Below are positions 39,901 to 51,243 of a stretch of DNA of 64,000 nucleotides, one piece after another. The position numbers and the translations under genes are program-made. The notes under the pieces are model-generated. The model was not told the origin of the DNA and ran no database searches. It saw nothing but the letters and a program-made list of their open reading frames with translations. The first letter of the stretch is position 1; the number at the start of each line of letters is the position of its first letter. Source of the stretch: Paramecium pentaurelia (Eukaryota > Ciliophora > Oligohymenophorea > Peniculida > Parameciidae); NCBI GenBank assembly GCA_905183005.1, contig CAJJDO010000014.1:125281-189280 (forward strand), given 5' to 3'.

Positions 39901-40700
39901 ACTTTATTCTTTTAACCTTCTGAATTTCTCATAATTTTAGTATCAATTCCAGTGTAAACAACAACTCCAATTGCTTATTTCACATTTTTTAATTTGGATC
40001 CTCTTAATAAGAAATTTTTATGAGTGATCTAAATCTTTTTTGAATCTAAATATAAAGTACCATCAAATGTATAAAGAAGTGGATTTGGATTTATACATTC
40101 AATGATACCTGATCTACATTCAATTGTTTAAGTTTCTTTTATTGCCTATTTAGGTTTTAGATTCTTTTCTCCATCAAGAGAAGATGTTTCTATAAAACAA
40201 TTACCATCTTATGATGTTTATAAAACAACAATGTCTGCTGATATAATTTCTAATTCATCAATTCTAATAATATCTCCTATAAGCACATCTTTCCATGTTT
40301 TTTTTACAAACCCTTTTTCTGTCCATATTATTGCAGGAGATGAATTCAATTCATTATCACTTATATGCTTTTAATAATCCTCATATCCATCCCTTAACAT
40401 TGATAACGATACAACAAAAATTAAAGGTGCAATTGAGGAGACTGGACTAAAAGGTGATATAGATTTAAAAAAGGATAATACTGCTATGATTAGAAAATAA
40501 ATATTAGCCATTCTCTAGAATTACAATGCTAATGAATATGGAAGAAATGTAATTATATTGTACCTTATTAAATCATAAAGAATACCTGCTAGTTTTAATG
40601 AAATTAGTTGGAAAGCGATATTATTTGTTTTAAACTTGTTCTTGTACTCCGAAATAGAGTTTTCGTTCCATTTTTATATATTATTTAAAAAATATTCCAT
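36989..40700 (-). CDS. P4-type ATPase (phospholipid flippase)
   Basis: Ordered P4 landmarks are present: an N-terminal TFLPYSLALQFQRMANIYFL, the A-domain loop TSSLDGEKNLKPKQ (normally DGET), the phosphorylation motif FSDKTGTLTCNKME near 39450-39490, hinge GDGANDVNMIQEAHIGIGI, and a C-terminal multi-TM block. These enzymes use ATP to move phospholipids to the cytosolic leaflet. The tail ends in short repeats with SGSQP motifs (about 37030-37080). Length (about 1,200 residues) fits the family. The start at 40700 was taken because the next in-frame Met lies far into the conserved region. It is only 4 bp after the stop of the carboxylase gene. Confidence 0.85.
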
Positions 40701-40704
40701 AAAT

Positions 40705-42469
40705 TCACATTCTAAAAACCCCATGACCTGTTCTTTCGTACTTATAATGTTACATACTAGTTAAAAGTGCCAATCCTAATGTTTATCTGGTCTAAGTTGG
40801 TAAAATGATTCCATCATCCCATAACCGAGCTGTTGCATAATAAGCACTAGATTCATTATCATATTTTTATGAATATTTTTATTTTAAATCTTTTTCAACC
40901 TTTTCATTCCACTCCCCCCCATTTCTCACAATAGTTTATTATTATACAGATGTTAAAACTCCAGCTGCCTAAAAAGAATAAATACAATTATTATACTTAA
41001 TCACCTCCCATAACGGATATTCTACTACTTGGCCATGAAAATAAGAATTTAGCTCCATAAGCTCTTCCACACATACCATAGTTACCAGCTCCAAAACTTC
41101 CACCAAAAAGTAAAGTCAATTTAGGAACAGTTGCAGTAGCTACAGCATTAACCATTTTAGCTCCATGTTTAGCTATGCCTTCTGTCTCATATTTTCTACC
41201 AACCATAAATCCTGTAATATTTTATAAGAAAATCAAAGGAACTCCTCTTTATTAACATAAACTAACAAAGTGTGCTCCTTTTAAGGCTGATTCACTGAAC
41301 AAGATTCCATTATTTGCAATAATTCCTACTTCTTAACCATACAATTCACCAAATCCTGTAATAAGAGTAGTACCATAGTTTTCCTTAAATTCCATAAATC
41401 TAGATCCATCTAAAATACGTGCAATAAGATGTCGACTGTCCATTGATTTTTTTAGATCACTACTCATCAAATAATTTAAATCTTCTATATCATAGATTGG
41501 TTAATCATCTCTAATATTACCTATTTATTTAGTTGTTAAATTCTTAATAATAGATCTTCCTTTTTATAAAGCTTCTAATTCAGAAGTGCAAAAATGATCA
41601 GTCAATCCACTAGTAAAACAATGCACTCTTGCTCCTCCTAAGTCTTCTGCAGTTACTATTTCTCCAGTGGCTGCTTTCACTAAAGGAGGGCCTCCTAAAA
41701 AGATAGTTCCATTTCCACTTACAATGACATTCTCATCACTCATAGCAGGGACACTAAATTAATAAACAGATCATATTACTAAGCACCTCCAGCTGTACAT
41801 GAACCTAATACTATACTAATTTAAGGAATGCCTTGAGCAGACATATTGGCTTGATTATAAAAGATTCTTCCAAAATGATCTCTGTCAGGAAACACTTCAT
41901 CTTATCGCATTAAACTTATGTTATATATCTATATTTACTTGGCACCACCAGAATCTACTAAATAGACACATGGCAATTTATTTTCCCAAGCAATTTCTTA
42001 GGCTCTTACATGCTTCTTTACTGTAATTGGATAATATGTTCCTCCCTTTATTGTAGGATCATTAGCCACTATCATACAGAATCTTTTATTTATTAATCCT
42101 ATGCCAGTTACGATTCCTAAAATTTTAATATACTTAACCTCCACTTGGTACTTCTTCTTTTTCATATAATTCATATCCTGCTAATTAAGATAATTCCAAG
42201 AATGGAGATCCTACATCCAATAATCTAGTGATTCTTTCTCTAACAGGAAACTTAAAATCAATAATGATTTCTACTTTGTTTCTTTCTGCCAATTTTTGAT
42301 GAGCCACTGTACCACCATAATTGATTACTTTGTTTGTTATACTAAGAAATCTCTCATTGCTTTGTTTCATCAATTCGAAATTAGCTTACAAGTTGGGATC
42401 AGCTCTATCACATAAGGATTGAAGAACAGGATAATGTGAAAATCGGAATAAGGATCTATAATGCATCAT
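40705..42469 (-). CDS. MCCC2: Methylcrotonyl-CoA carboxylase beta subunit
   Basis: Four introns (22 TAG, 24 AAG at 41915-41938, 26 TAG, 28 TAG) give exactly 554 residues matching the family end to end: DVGSPFLELSQLAG, VPSGGIVTGIG, VANDPTIKGGTYYPITVKKH, DSGGANLMRQDEVFPDRDHF, GSCTAGGAYVPAM, NITGFMVGRKYE and a C-terminal DGIILPTQTRQTLGLAL. The enzyme, with a biotinylated alpha subunit, carboxylates 3-methylcrotonyl-CoA in mitochondrial leucine breakdown. The N-terminus (MMHYRSLFRFSH) looks like a mitochondrial presequence. The AAG-ending intron is required to read GGANLMRQ. Confidence 0.95.
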
Positions 42470-42721
42470 TTTTATTATGTAATTAAAAATAATCATGGAC
42501 TAAAACATTTAATAATAAGAATTCAATCAAGAATGATACTTATTAATAATCAATCTTGAAATCCTAATGATTTCGTCTATCAAGTTTAATATTTAATTAA
42601 GTTAATTATTTGTATTTTAAATTGTAAAACATATATATTACTGATGAGTCTATTCAAAATGATGTTCATTAAAGTAATTTATATATATTTTGAATGATAA
42701 TTAATATTTTATATAATCGTT

Positions 42722-44058
42722 ATGAATGGAAGAAATATGCCAATAAGACATCATTATGAATATTCTCCTCAAGTTTAATATAGGAGTCTCGCATCCCTAA
42801 AAATAATAACTCCATTTTGCATAGTATTAGCATTGTGTAGTATTGTAATTGGATTCGTCTGGTACTCCTTTAATGGTCTGACTGAATATTTATTAGTAGG
42901 AATCAATAATGTATATTCTTTCTTTAATTAAAGATAGCAATTTTATTCACTTGTATATTTTCTCTTTACTGGAGTTTTACTTCTAAATATGTTGTCAATG
43001 AAGGGATTGATTAACCAGAAGTATATCCCAAATCCAGTTTACCATACCTTCATTCCTTATTTACTTAATTGGTTTGTGCAATTGAAGGTGGGTTAGTGTT
43101 GAGTTTGATTGAATATGATTCTTACAATCAATTTTTATTAGTTTTGCCAATCTAAATACTTGAAATATTTCTATTATTATATATGGCAAATGTGAGTAGA
43201 TAATTCAATATTAGAGATTATGGTATTCAAAGATTAATTGTATATGGAACTTCTGTTGTAAATCTATTATTTTTAATATTTGCATCATTCAGTCTTAAAT
43301 AAGTAACCCTATTAAATCTATTTTAGGTTATATTATAAATAAACTCATAATTATATTAAATTTCACCTACTAACATAGAAATAACTCTTGTAAAAGTAGT
43401 ATTGTTTGTATTATTTATCACAACATTGATAATTTCAATGTTTAATTTAAAAAGAATCAAAATTTATTTTGTAACACTAGCATTTTTGATATTATGTATA
43501 TGTATTTTAGCATGTTGTATTAATGGTTTACTTGTAAGAAGAGTACAAGTTTTGAAAGTTGAACTTTCAACAAAGAAAGGTTGTAAGTTTGCAATGTAAT
43601 CAATATCAGAGAAGAGTTTAAATGATTAGATGGAATGTCCATAAAAATATTTTGATTTAGAATTATCACCTTATCTTCCATGTGAATAGGATATATAAAG
43701 TTATTAATGGGAAACTAATTAGAAAATTAATAAATTGGGATGTATCAATTTGAAATGTTGTAAGGCTGTTAAGCAATATGTATTTAATCAAATCAATAGT
43801 TTAACTATTTGGATTAATCTAATAGTAATGGTTGGAATTGTACAATCTTTTAATGCTGCTATGTTATCTGAAGGATCTTATAAGAAATTTAGAATGAATA
43901 TAGTAGGAGATGCAATGATTTTTATTATTCTTGTACTCTTAGCAATTTTAGTTGTTGTAGCTTATAATATTACACCTGAATTATCTGTAAATGTACAACA
44001 TTCACTTGTTAAGTATATTAATATAAAACAATAATATATAGATAGGAAACTATGTTGA
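42722..44058 (+). CDS. Polytopic membrane protein
   Basis: ATG 42722 to TGA 44056-44058 gives 439 residues if a 17-nt segment at 43021-43037 (GT...CAG) is removed as an intron. Without it the frame stops shortly after. At least six hydrophobic segments are visible, for example FCIVLALCSIVIGFVWY, LVYFLFTGVLLLNML, GTSVVNLLFLIFASFSL, VTLAFLILCICILACC, LTIWINLIVMVGIV and AMIFIILVLLAILVVVAY. A Cys-rich hydrophilic loop with GCINLKCCKAVK recalls tetraspanin loops, but the topology does not fit that family well. Function is unknown. The 3' end overlaps the next gene by 7 bp. Confidence 0.55.
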
Positions 44059-45453
44059 ATTAAATAACTGTATTGCCAACACCAGTTTACAAAAACTTTG
44101 ACAAATAAGAAAAATTAGTTGGATTCTACAATCTACAAAGTTGTGAATCTATTTCTTCAATTATGATACCAAAGATTGTATTTAAATCTACAGAAAATTA
44201 AAAGGGGTAAAACTATAAAAATAATTAGAATTACTTTAGCCATTTCTGGAACAAATGGATAATTTGTTGCTTTAAAAGAGTATAATAGTGAAAACTTAAA
44301 AGTAATTATTGATGATGAAATAAATAAAACTATATTCTAATAAGAATTTTAACCTAATGATGGAATTATAATTAAAGGAGATATAGATGAAGTAGAGAAG
44401 TTTTATAATAATAATTTACATTATTGTTCAGATAATCCACTTAGTGCAGATTTTGATTTCATGATTGATCATTATGATCTACCTAAATAACATAATAGAA
44501 TTTTAGAAACATTAACCAAAGAACAATAAAAAATTGGAGATCAAGCATTTAAATTTTTTAATGTTTAAATAACAATTGAAAATTCTGCTGATTTCTCACC
44601 TATTGCTGATGCTGTAACTTATTGATTATTATTATAGCTTATTGAAGTATATGAAGGTAAATTCTTATCATAATCTTGTTAAATCATTCGACAATTAGAA
44701 AACAATTTACATGCACTAAATACAGATGAGCAAGGAAATGCGTAGATCAATAATTTAAGTTAAGGATTCTCATACACAGTTTTAATCTATAAATCAGGTA
44801 TAAATATAATAATATTATTTAAAGGATTTAAGAAATCATGTTCTGTTCTTGATCTTTAAAGAAGAGTACCTAAAACTAAATATATTTTCAGATTAACAAA
44901 GAGTATACCTAAACATTCAGTCCGAATATTATTAGAATGGACATCAAAGACTCTCAATCTTGATTTATATAGTGTATTTAAAGTAGGAGAACATTCTTGT
45001 TTAACTGGAGCTCTGTCTAAATCATGTGGAGGAATGTAATTGTCAACTATATCTAAAAATGATTAACATATAGAAGTGCTTGATATCTATCAATTAGAAC
45101 CATAAACATATACAATATTTGTGAAAAGATTCTTGACAAGGAATGAAGCATTAGATCTTTTAAAGAATTCTATGATTAGTTAAGAATGGATTGATGCAGA
45201 TCCTCATATTACAGTATACTTGAGTGAATTAAATTACCCATTAATTGATTTTAGATTGCCTTAAAGTATAAACTTAATTAATTTAGATATCAATATATAA
45301 ATGGATAAATTAGATTTAACTTGGATGGTATTTAAAATTGATGGTCAATAATCAGATGCTCCACAAACTATATAAAAGATGGAATCTCTAATTACAAATG
45401 AAGATATAAAGTCAAACACTACATCCAATAAACCTTTCTGGCCAGAAATTTGA
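44052..45453 (+). CDS. Hypothetical protein overlapping the upstream membrane-protein gene
   Basis: ATG 44052 to TGA 45451-45453 with 22- and 24-nt TAG-ending introns gives exactly 451 residues. The protein is soluble-looking: residues ~55-200 are mixed alpha/beta with ITLAISGTNGQFVALKEY, and the C-terminal part has PKHSVRILLEWTSKTLNLDL and LIDFRLPQSINLINLDI. No domain is recognised. Its start codon lies inside the last codons of the upstream gene in another frame. If a base is missing there, the two could be one gene with a membrane part followed by this domain. Confidence 0.5.
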
Positions 45454-45568
45454 TTTTGAACAAATATAAAATTATATTTTTATAAAAGAATAGATACATT
45501 TATAACAATATTATTTGTAGACTCAAAAATTAATTATATTATTAGCCATTTAAATTATTTTATATTTT

Positions 45569-46440
45569 TCATATATTATTATTTAAATTTGATCTTGGTG
45601 GAGCTTATGGTTATACCTTTTAAGGAACTGGCTAATATTATGGTTAATAAGCTGGAATCACTCTTGAAGAAATTATAGGAGAACTATATTATGGGGCATA
45701 TGCAACAGGTAAAGTTTAGATTGGTTAAACTTGAACTGGTTATTAATAAACTTGAACAGGTTATTAAACAACTTAAACAGGTTATTAAACAACTTAAACA
45801 GGTTATTAAACAACTTGAACTGGTTATTAAACAACTTGAACTGGTTATTAGGCAACTTATTAATGAACTACTTATCTTTCGACTGGATAATATTCAACTC
45901 TTTCTTAATATCTATCTACTGGTACATATTCTTAAACATTATTTGATTATAAGTACCTGTGTATTTCTCCTAAAATACTTATGGGATATATTCCGTTTAG
46001 TATTCAACAGCATAATAATCAGTCACTTTTCTTTCTCTTGGAACATATTGTACTACTTCTTATTCTTCATATTCAGTTATGGCTTTCTAATAAGGAATAT
46101 ATTCTATTCTTGATTCTCCTTTGATTGTTGGCTATATAGTATTTAAGATTAATACATGAACTGATTATTGAACTGGTTAAGCTACGATTGGTTAAGCAAC
46201 AACTGGTTAAGCTACATATGATTAAGCTAGTATTGGTTGTGGGGCAACAACTTATTAAACAACAGGTTAAACTGGACTAGCAATACTGTATGTCAAAGGA
46301 GCATTGATAGGTTGATATTAGAGAGGTGCAAGTGTCTAATAAGGTTAGTATGTTTAAGGTTATCCAAAGAGAGCTGGTTGTTATTAAACTTATGGAGGTG
46401 CTTATGTTGGTTTATTTGAGGGAACAGGAGGAGGTACCAT
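45569..46440 (-). CDS. Alveolin (cortical epiplasm/membrane-skeleton protein)
   Basis: One 26-nt intron (45931-45956, AAG acceptor) gives 281 residues. An N-terminal Pro/Gln-rich region precedes an alveolin core of short Tyr-Val-Pro/Glu repeats: EQEVVQYVPRERKVTDYY, VEYQTEYIPQVFQEKY, TEYVPVDRYQERVEYYPVER. A tandem array of six QPVQVVQ heptads follows, then a Pro/Gln-rich tail. Alveolins form the filament layer under the alveolar sacs of ciliates, apicomplexans and dinoflagellates, in ciliates the epiplasm. Splicing at AAG is required to continue the TEYVPVDRY repeat in frame. Confidence 0.8.
45728..45850 (-). repeat. 21-bp tandem repeat encoding QPVQVVQ heptads
   Basis: Roughly six copies of a 21-bp unit (plus-strand ggttattaaacaacttaaac) lie in the alveolin gene. 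The unit length is a multiple of three, so copy number can change without a frameshift. Small base differences between units preserve the heptad. Confidence 0.85.
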
Positions 46441-46562
46441 TTCAATAGTTGAACTTTTAAAATTAAATAAAATTTATTGTTCTTATTTTTTTTTATGTGT
46501 TAAATTTATATACAACAACAAATCTGGTTGCTTTTGAAATTTTATATATTTAATTTTTATAT

Positions 46563-48828
46563 ATGAAAAGAAGATAAATACAAGTTGGAAGTCCATTTGA
46601 TGAAGCATAAAGTATATTGGGAGATCCATTATGGTTAGTTAATTACGCAATTTAAGTACCAAACCAACCTTTCCAGGAGCCAGTTCAGTCTAATGCTTAA
46701 ATAAATGTACCAACCATTCCAAAAGTCAAGGAATTAGCACCGATTCAAGAAATTGACTTTCGAGAAGCCTTGCTTCAAGTAATAATCTTCTTTCTTCAAC
46801 AAGGAAATTGATAGCATTTAAAAAGATGAATAATAGGGTGCCCCTTTAGTTTAATAATAAGTGTTTCCAACATAAGAAAAAACTATTCCATAATAGCCTA
46901 TTACTTAATAGAGTTAATCTAATTTGTAATAGAGTAGAGCACAGCAATTAATTTAATAGTCATAATAATTGATACAAAGAAGAAGATAGCCTAAATAATA
47001 AGATTAGCATTAGAAGTAATAAACAAATATAATATAAAAGCGATGTTAATTAGTAATAATTTAATACATCTTCTCATATTTAATAAACTAATTCTAATCA
47101 ATAAGCTAAAGTTGAAGAGAATATTCAACAACCTGTAATTTAAACAATTCAAAAACAAGATCCATAAAAGGAATATCAATAATAATAATAATAATAATAC
47201 TAATAGTATGAAATAAATTAACAATAATAACAATAAAATCAAGATAATTATTCACAACTTAAAGTTGATGTACCAAAAGATTAATTACAAAAATCTATAG
47301 ATCCTCCAGTAAATAAAATAGATTCAAATCAAAATGAAAAATTAAAATAAACTTAAGTCTAAAGAACACGACAATAAGTTCCTCCTCCATAAAAAAAAGA
47401 AACTGAGTAATAATATAATGGTTAAGTTACTGAGTTTAGACAATAAATTCCATAATAAAATCAATAGATAATGATGATGAATACTTAGAATAATTAAAAT
47501 CAATCAACTGTTATTACTGCTTAAACATTTTATCATGGGCTAGTAAGCTATGATATATGTAATTATGAATCATAATAAAATTAGAATCAAATTAACTTAC
47601 TAAATTAAGATAGACCTCTATTGTGTCTTAATATCCTGGTCCATATTTTAAGAATAGAAACCCAGATAATTTAAGATAATTACGTTATTTTTGGTCCTCC
47701 TTCAATACTAATAATGCTTTGTTATAATTAGCTATTGATCATCTTGAAAGGCCTTTAGAAAAGAATAGTGCTTTATAGATTATAGAGTCTAAATTACTTA
47801 ATGATTAAAGTGGCTAAGCATTTGTTGAAGTATATATTTATATAAGATAATTTAAGGCATATGAAAGAATATATAATTAAAATGATTGGGAAACTAAACT
47901 ATTAGTAAGCATATTGGAAGGAGAATTCATAAATACTAAACAATAATAGAGTTTAATAGAATACATAAAAAAGAGATCATATCATGATGATTAAGAAGCT
48001 TGGTTAATTCGATTGGCAGTTTTACTTAAAATGATACCAATTGATCAAGAATATTATTCAGAATTGCTTATTTAATTATAACATTTATATTCAAGTGAAT
48101 AAATTTAAGCTAGATTATTGTGGTTATTATTAAAGATGGAGATTTAGAATACTTAAATAGATGTATTTATATTGAGTTTTTTTACTAAATTGAATTACAC
48201 TTTATGTCATTCTGAAATATAATTGTTAATTGGAGATTCTCATATGTGTTTCCATAATTAATAGAATGCTGAATTATATTATAAATTGAGTCTTCTATTT
48301 GTAGAATCAGAGAATTATGATAAAGCATTAGAATGTGTCAAATTCTCAATTGATTTAGGATATCATTCAAAGGCTAGAGATTTAAGGGATAGAATATTAT
48401 AAGTTATAGAATTAAAAGAAAAAAATAAATCAAATAACAACAATAATTCAAATAGTGGTCTTCTAGGTTATTTTGGTTAAGCAGTAAATGCTGTCAAAAA
48501 TATATAGAAATAACCTTAATAACAATAAGCTAACTATTAACCTTAACCTTAAAACTTTTATTATGATAAATAATTAAAAGCATATGTGATAAATGGTGTT
48601 CCATAAATAGCTCCTCCAGAAGAGGAATAAAAGAAGGAAGTAGTTGTAACAGCTCCTCCTCCTCCTAGAAGAAAGATTGATCCACCTAAGCCTATTGTTT
48701 ATGAAGAATAATTAACATAATAAACATAAGAAATAGCAGAAGATCCTTTTGCATCTTAATAATAAGCTCATTAATCAGAACATAATAAGAAAAAGAATAG
48801 TTTATTGAGGAATAGATATGTATAATGA
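46563..48828 (+). CDS. Sec16-like COPII scaffold
   Basis: Three introns (two 25-nt AAG-ending, one 26-nt TAG-ending) give exactly 729 residues. The first ~300 residues are a Gln-rich disordered region. Then come YPGPYFKNRNPDNL and a helical block (ALLQLAIDHLERPLEKNSAL, FVEVYIYIRQFKAYERIY, AWLIRLAVLLKMI) resembling the Sec16/Sec31 ancestral coatomer element. The C-terminus has FYYDKQLKAYVINGVPQIAP followed by TAPPPPRRK, like the Sec16 tail. Sec16 marks ER exit sites and recruits COPII. Sec31 is the main alternative, but no WD40 repeats are present. The gene ends 8 bp from a convergent gene. Confidence 0.55.
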
Positions 48829-48836
48829 GTATAATA

Positions 48837-50434
48837 TCATAATGCTGACAATTCTTAACCAGGACCTTCTTCTTTGTCAATTTAATATTATTTTATTAAA
48901 ATTTTCTTGCTTTCTTCTAACTTTTCAGTTCTATCTTTGCATTTTTTATAACAAATGAATCCACCTATTAATAACCATGTCATAATAAAGATTATAATAA
49001 ATGCAATAGCAAATAAAATAAGGTTAGCTTTTGAAATTATAGACACATCCTCAATTACTATTCTGAATACTTAATCTACTTTAGTTACTTCAAATGGAGA
49101 TGATGAATTCTAAAAGAAACTTGCTACTAAATAGTATTCTTAAAACATTTCTTAGGATTCACATTCTATATGGGCAGGTATAATAGATAAATTAAGTAAT
49201 CTAATTTATTTTTTTGATAAGGCAACAATAGAATTATTCCAAGATTTAAGTTATAATAGTTAAGGAAATTCAAAGTAATTTTTGCTAGTATATTTAATAA
49301 AATTAGAATAAATTGAATGTTGAATGATTTTATGAACTTCATAACCAATTAATACAGCATAATCTTCATATACTTTAACATCATAAAATTGCATATCATC
49401 AAAGAAATAATGATTAATATAATAAGAATTATCTGTAAAGTTTAAGAAGACTTCAACTGCATAATCTTATCTAGTAATTGATTCAGCTATAATAAAAAAA
49501 GTATTATTATAATGTCCAAAATCACTTCCCTTTAATATTGGTACTCTAAATTTAACCTTAAATTAATAATCACAAATATATAGTCCATGATTGTGATCCA
49601 ATATAAATAAATCTATAATTAAATCATAAATCATAATACTTTCATCATCACCACTAATATCAACTGCATCTAAATGTTAATTTTCAATTCTTAATTATAC
49701 ATTTTCATGTTTAAGAATCCCATCCTTAAAAACATAAATATCAATTCCTTCATTTCCACAAGCCACATAAATCTTATCATTCTTAATAAAAGCATCATAT
49801 ATTATTGATCTTTTCTTAAAGGGTTCCTCATTAATAAAAAATACTGTTGAATCCAAAGGACTAAATAGTGAGATTTAATATTATACATCCAATCTGGTAT
49901 ACTAACACCTCCACCTTCTGAAATTATATAAACTCTTTTATTTATTGGATTCTATAAGAATATTGGATGACTAAGGGAAGTCTATTAAATTTTTATTTTT
50001 TTTTATTAAATGGTCTTAATAAATTGATTCTCAGATAAATTAATCTCTTGTAATGTAAAGTCATTTCTGATTATCAAAGCTCTATTTTATAAAACTATCA
50101 AATCAGTATAAAAGATTTTTTCATCAGCTGGTAATCCCATTCTCAATTTTTATTAGATAGGGAACGATTTCTATATAGCTTTACATCCAGATGTTCCATT
50201 TAGTTTGTTTTCCTCTTAAATCAATGTATCATAATCATTGTCTGTGTAGGAATAGACTCTATGATCAGAATCACTTCTTTTCCATAATAAGATTTAAAAG
50301 CAATTTGGGTCATCATATAATGTTTTGACTTAATTCATTATTGCAAAATGGGTTGTGGAATTCAATTTTTTTGTAAATATCTATGCTTCCTATTTAGATG
50401 CTTATACAGAATATAGTAATAATAAAATAAACAT
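48837..50434 (-). CDS. Type I membrane protein with a beta-rich ectodomain
   Basis: ATG 50434 with one 26-nt TAG-ending intron gives 523 residues. A signal peptide (MFILLLLYSVQAS) leads a ~430-residue ectodomain of alternating short beta-like segments (IIYDAFIKNDKIYVACGNEG, IDLFILDHNHGLYICDYQ, EVFLNFTDNSYYINHYFF). This hints at a propeller. It is followed by one TM (ANLILFAIAFIIIFIMTWLLI) and a basic cytosolic tail (CYKKCKDRTEKLEESKK). No family is recognised. The start codon is 11 bp from the divergent coiled-coil gene. Confidence 0.6.
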
Positions 50435-50445
50435 AATAATATTAA
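50435..50445. promoter_or_regulatory. 11-bp divergent spacer
   Basis: Only 11 bp of A/T sequence separate the start codons of the minus-strand type I membrane protein gene and the plus-strand coiled-coil gene. Core promoters and transcription starts must lie in this spacer or in coding sequence. Confidence 0.45.
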
Positions 50446-51243
50446 ATGATAGAGTCTAAAAAATCAGAACTAAAAAATGATTTGAAGGAAACTAATTAAT
50501 AGATATATGAATTAATAGAATAAGCAAATTAACAATTACAATAATTATTTAATAAAAGAGAAGAAGAATTATTGAAGTTATATAAATAAGAGATGCTTAA
50601 TGTTTAAAGATAATTAGTTAAAATTAGAGATGAGGAAAGTTAAACAGAAATTGAGAAAAGAATTTAAAAACATAGAGAAGAATTAGCAAAAGAGAGAGAA
50701 TTATATCTAGAGAGGAGTATAAAATTGAGTGAGAATATTAAAGAATTGGGTAAAATTGATCGTGATATTCGATAAAGTTTTAATGAATTATAAAGTGAAA
50801 TCAAATTTTTAGATGAATAATTGATTTATGCTGATAAACATAATATAATATTACAAGAGGAATTAAATAGTTTAGGAGAGGAAGAATAGTAAATTCAGAG
50901 TTAAATAAGAAGATAACCGAAATCAATGTAACAATTATAATCAGTTCGTTTGATGCCTCTACCATAAATTAAAAGAAATTCTTATCATTTATAATAGGAA
51001 TAAGAGTTGAATGCAAAATTAAAGTAGTAAATTAATTAAGTTGAAGAATTTTAAGAATCAGAATTAGAGAGATGTTTTGATGAAGCACTTATAACTGTAA
51101 CAGAATAGAGTGATGCATCTACAAATATTGATTTAACATGTTGTAATGATTTTTCTGAATATTCTAAACGAAGAATTTTTGAAGATTTCTTAGAAAAACC
51201 ATATGTAAAATAAAAAATATATGAATTATTAATAAATAAATGA
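50446..51243 (+). CDS. Coiled-coil protein
   Basis: An intronless frame of 265 residues, highly Glu/Lys/Gln-rich with heptad character across residues ~5-170 (KRIQKHREELAKERELYLER, SLGEEEQQIQ). It ends in a short acidic region with Cys residues (NIDLTCCNDFSEYSK). It is probably a structural or adaptor coiled coil; no specific family can be assigned. Its TGA overlaps the ATG of the next gene in the string ATGA. The two products may be functionally paired, but that is inference. Confidence 0.6.

Noticed and set aside
45691..46113. Plus-strand repetitive Lys/Gln/Leu frame suggesting a coiled coil
   Set aside because: It is the antisense of the alveolin heptad array; the minus strand gives a complete alveolin with conserved motifs.
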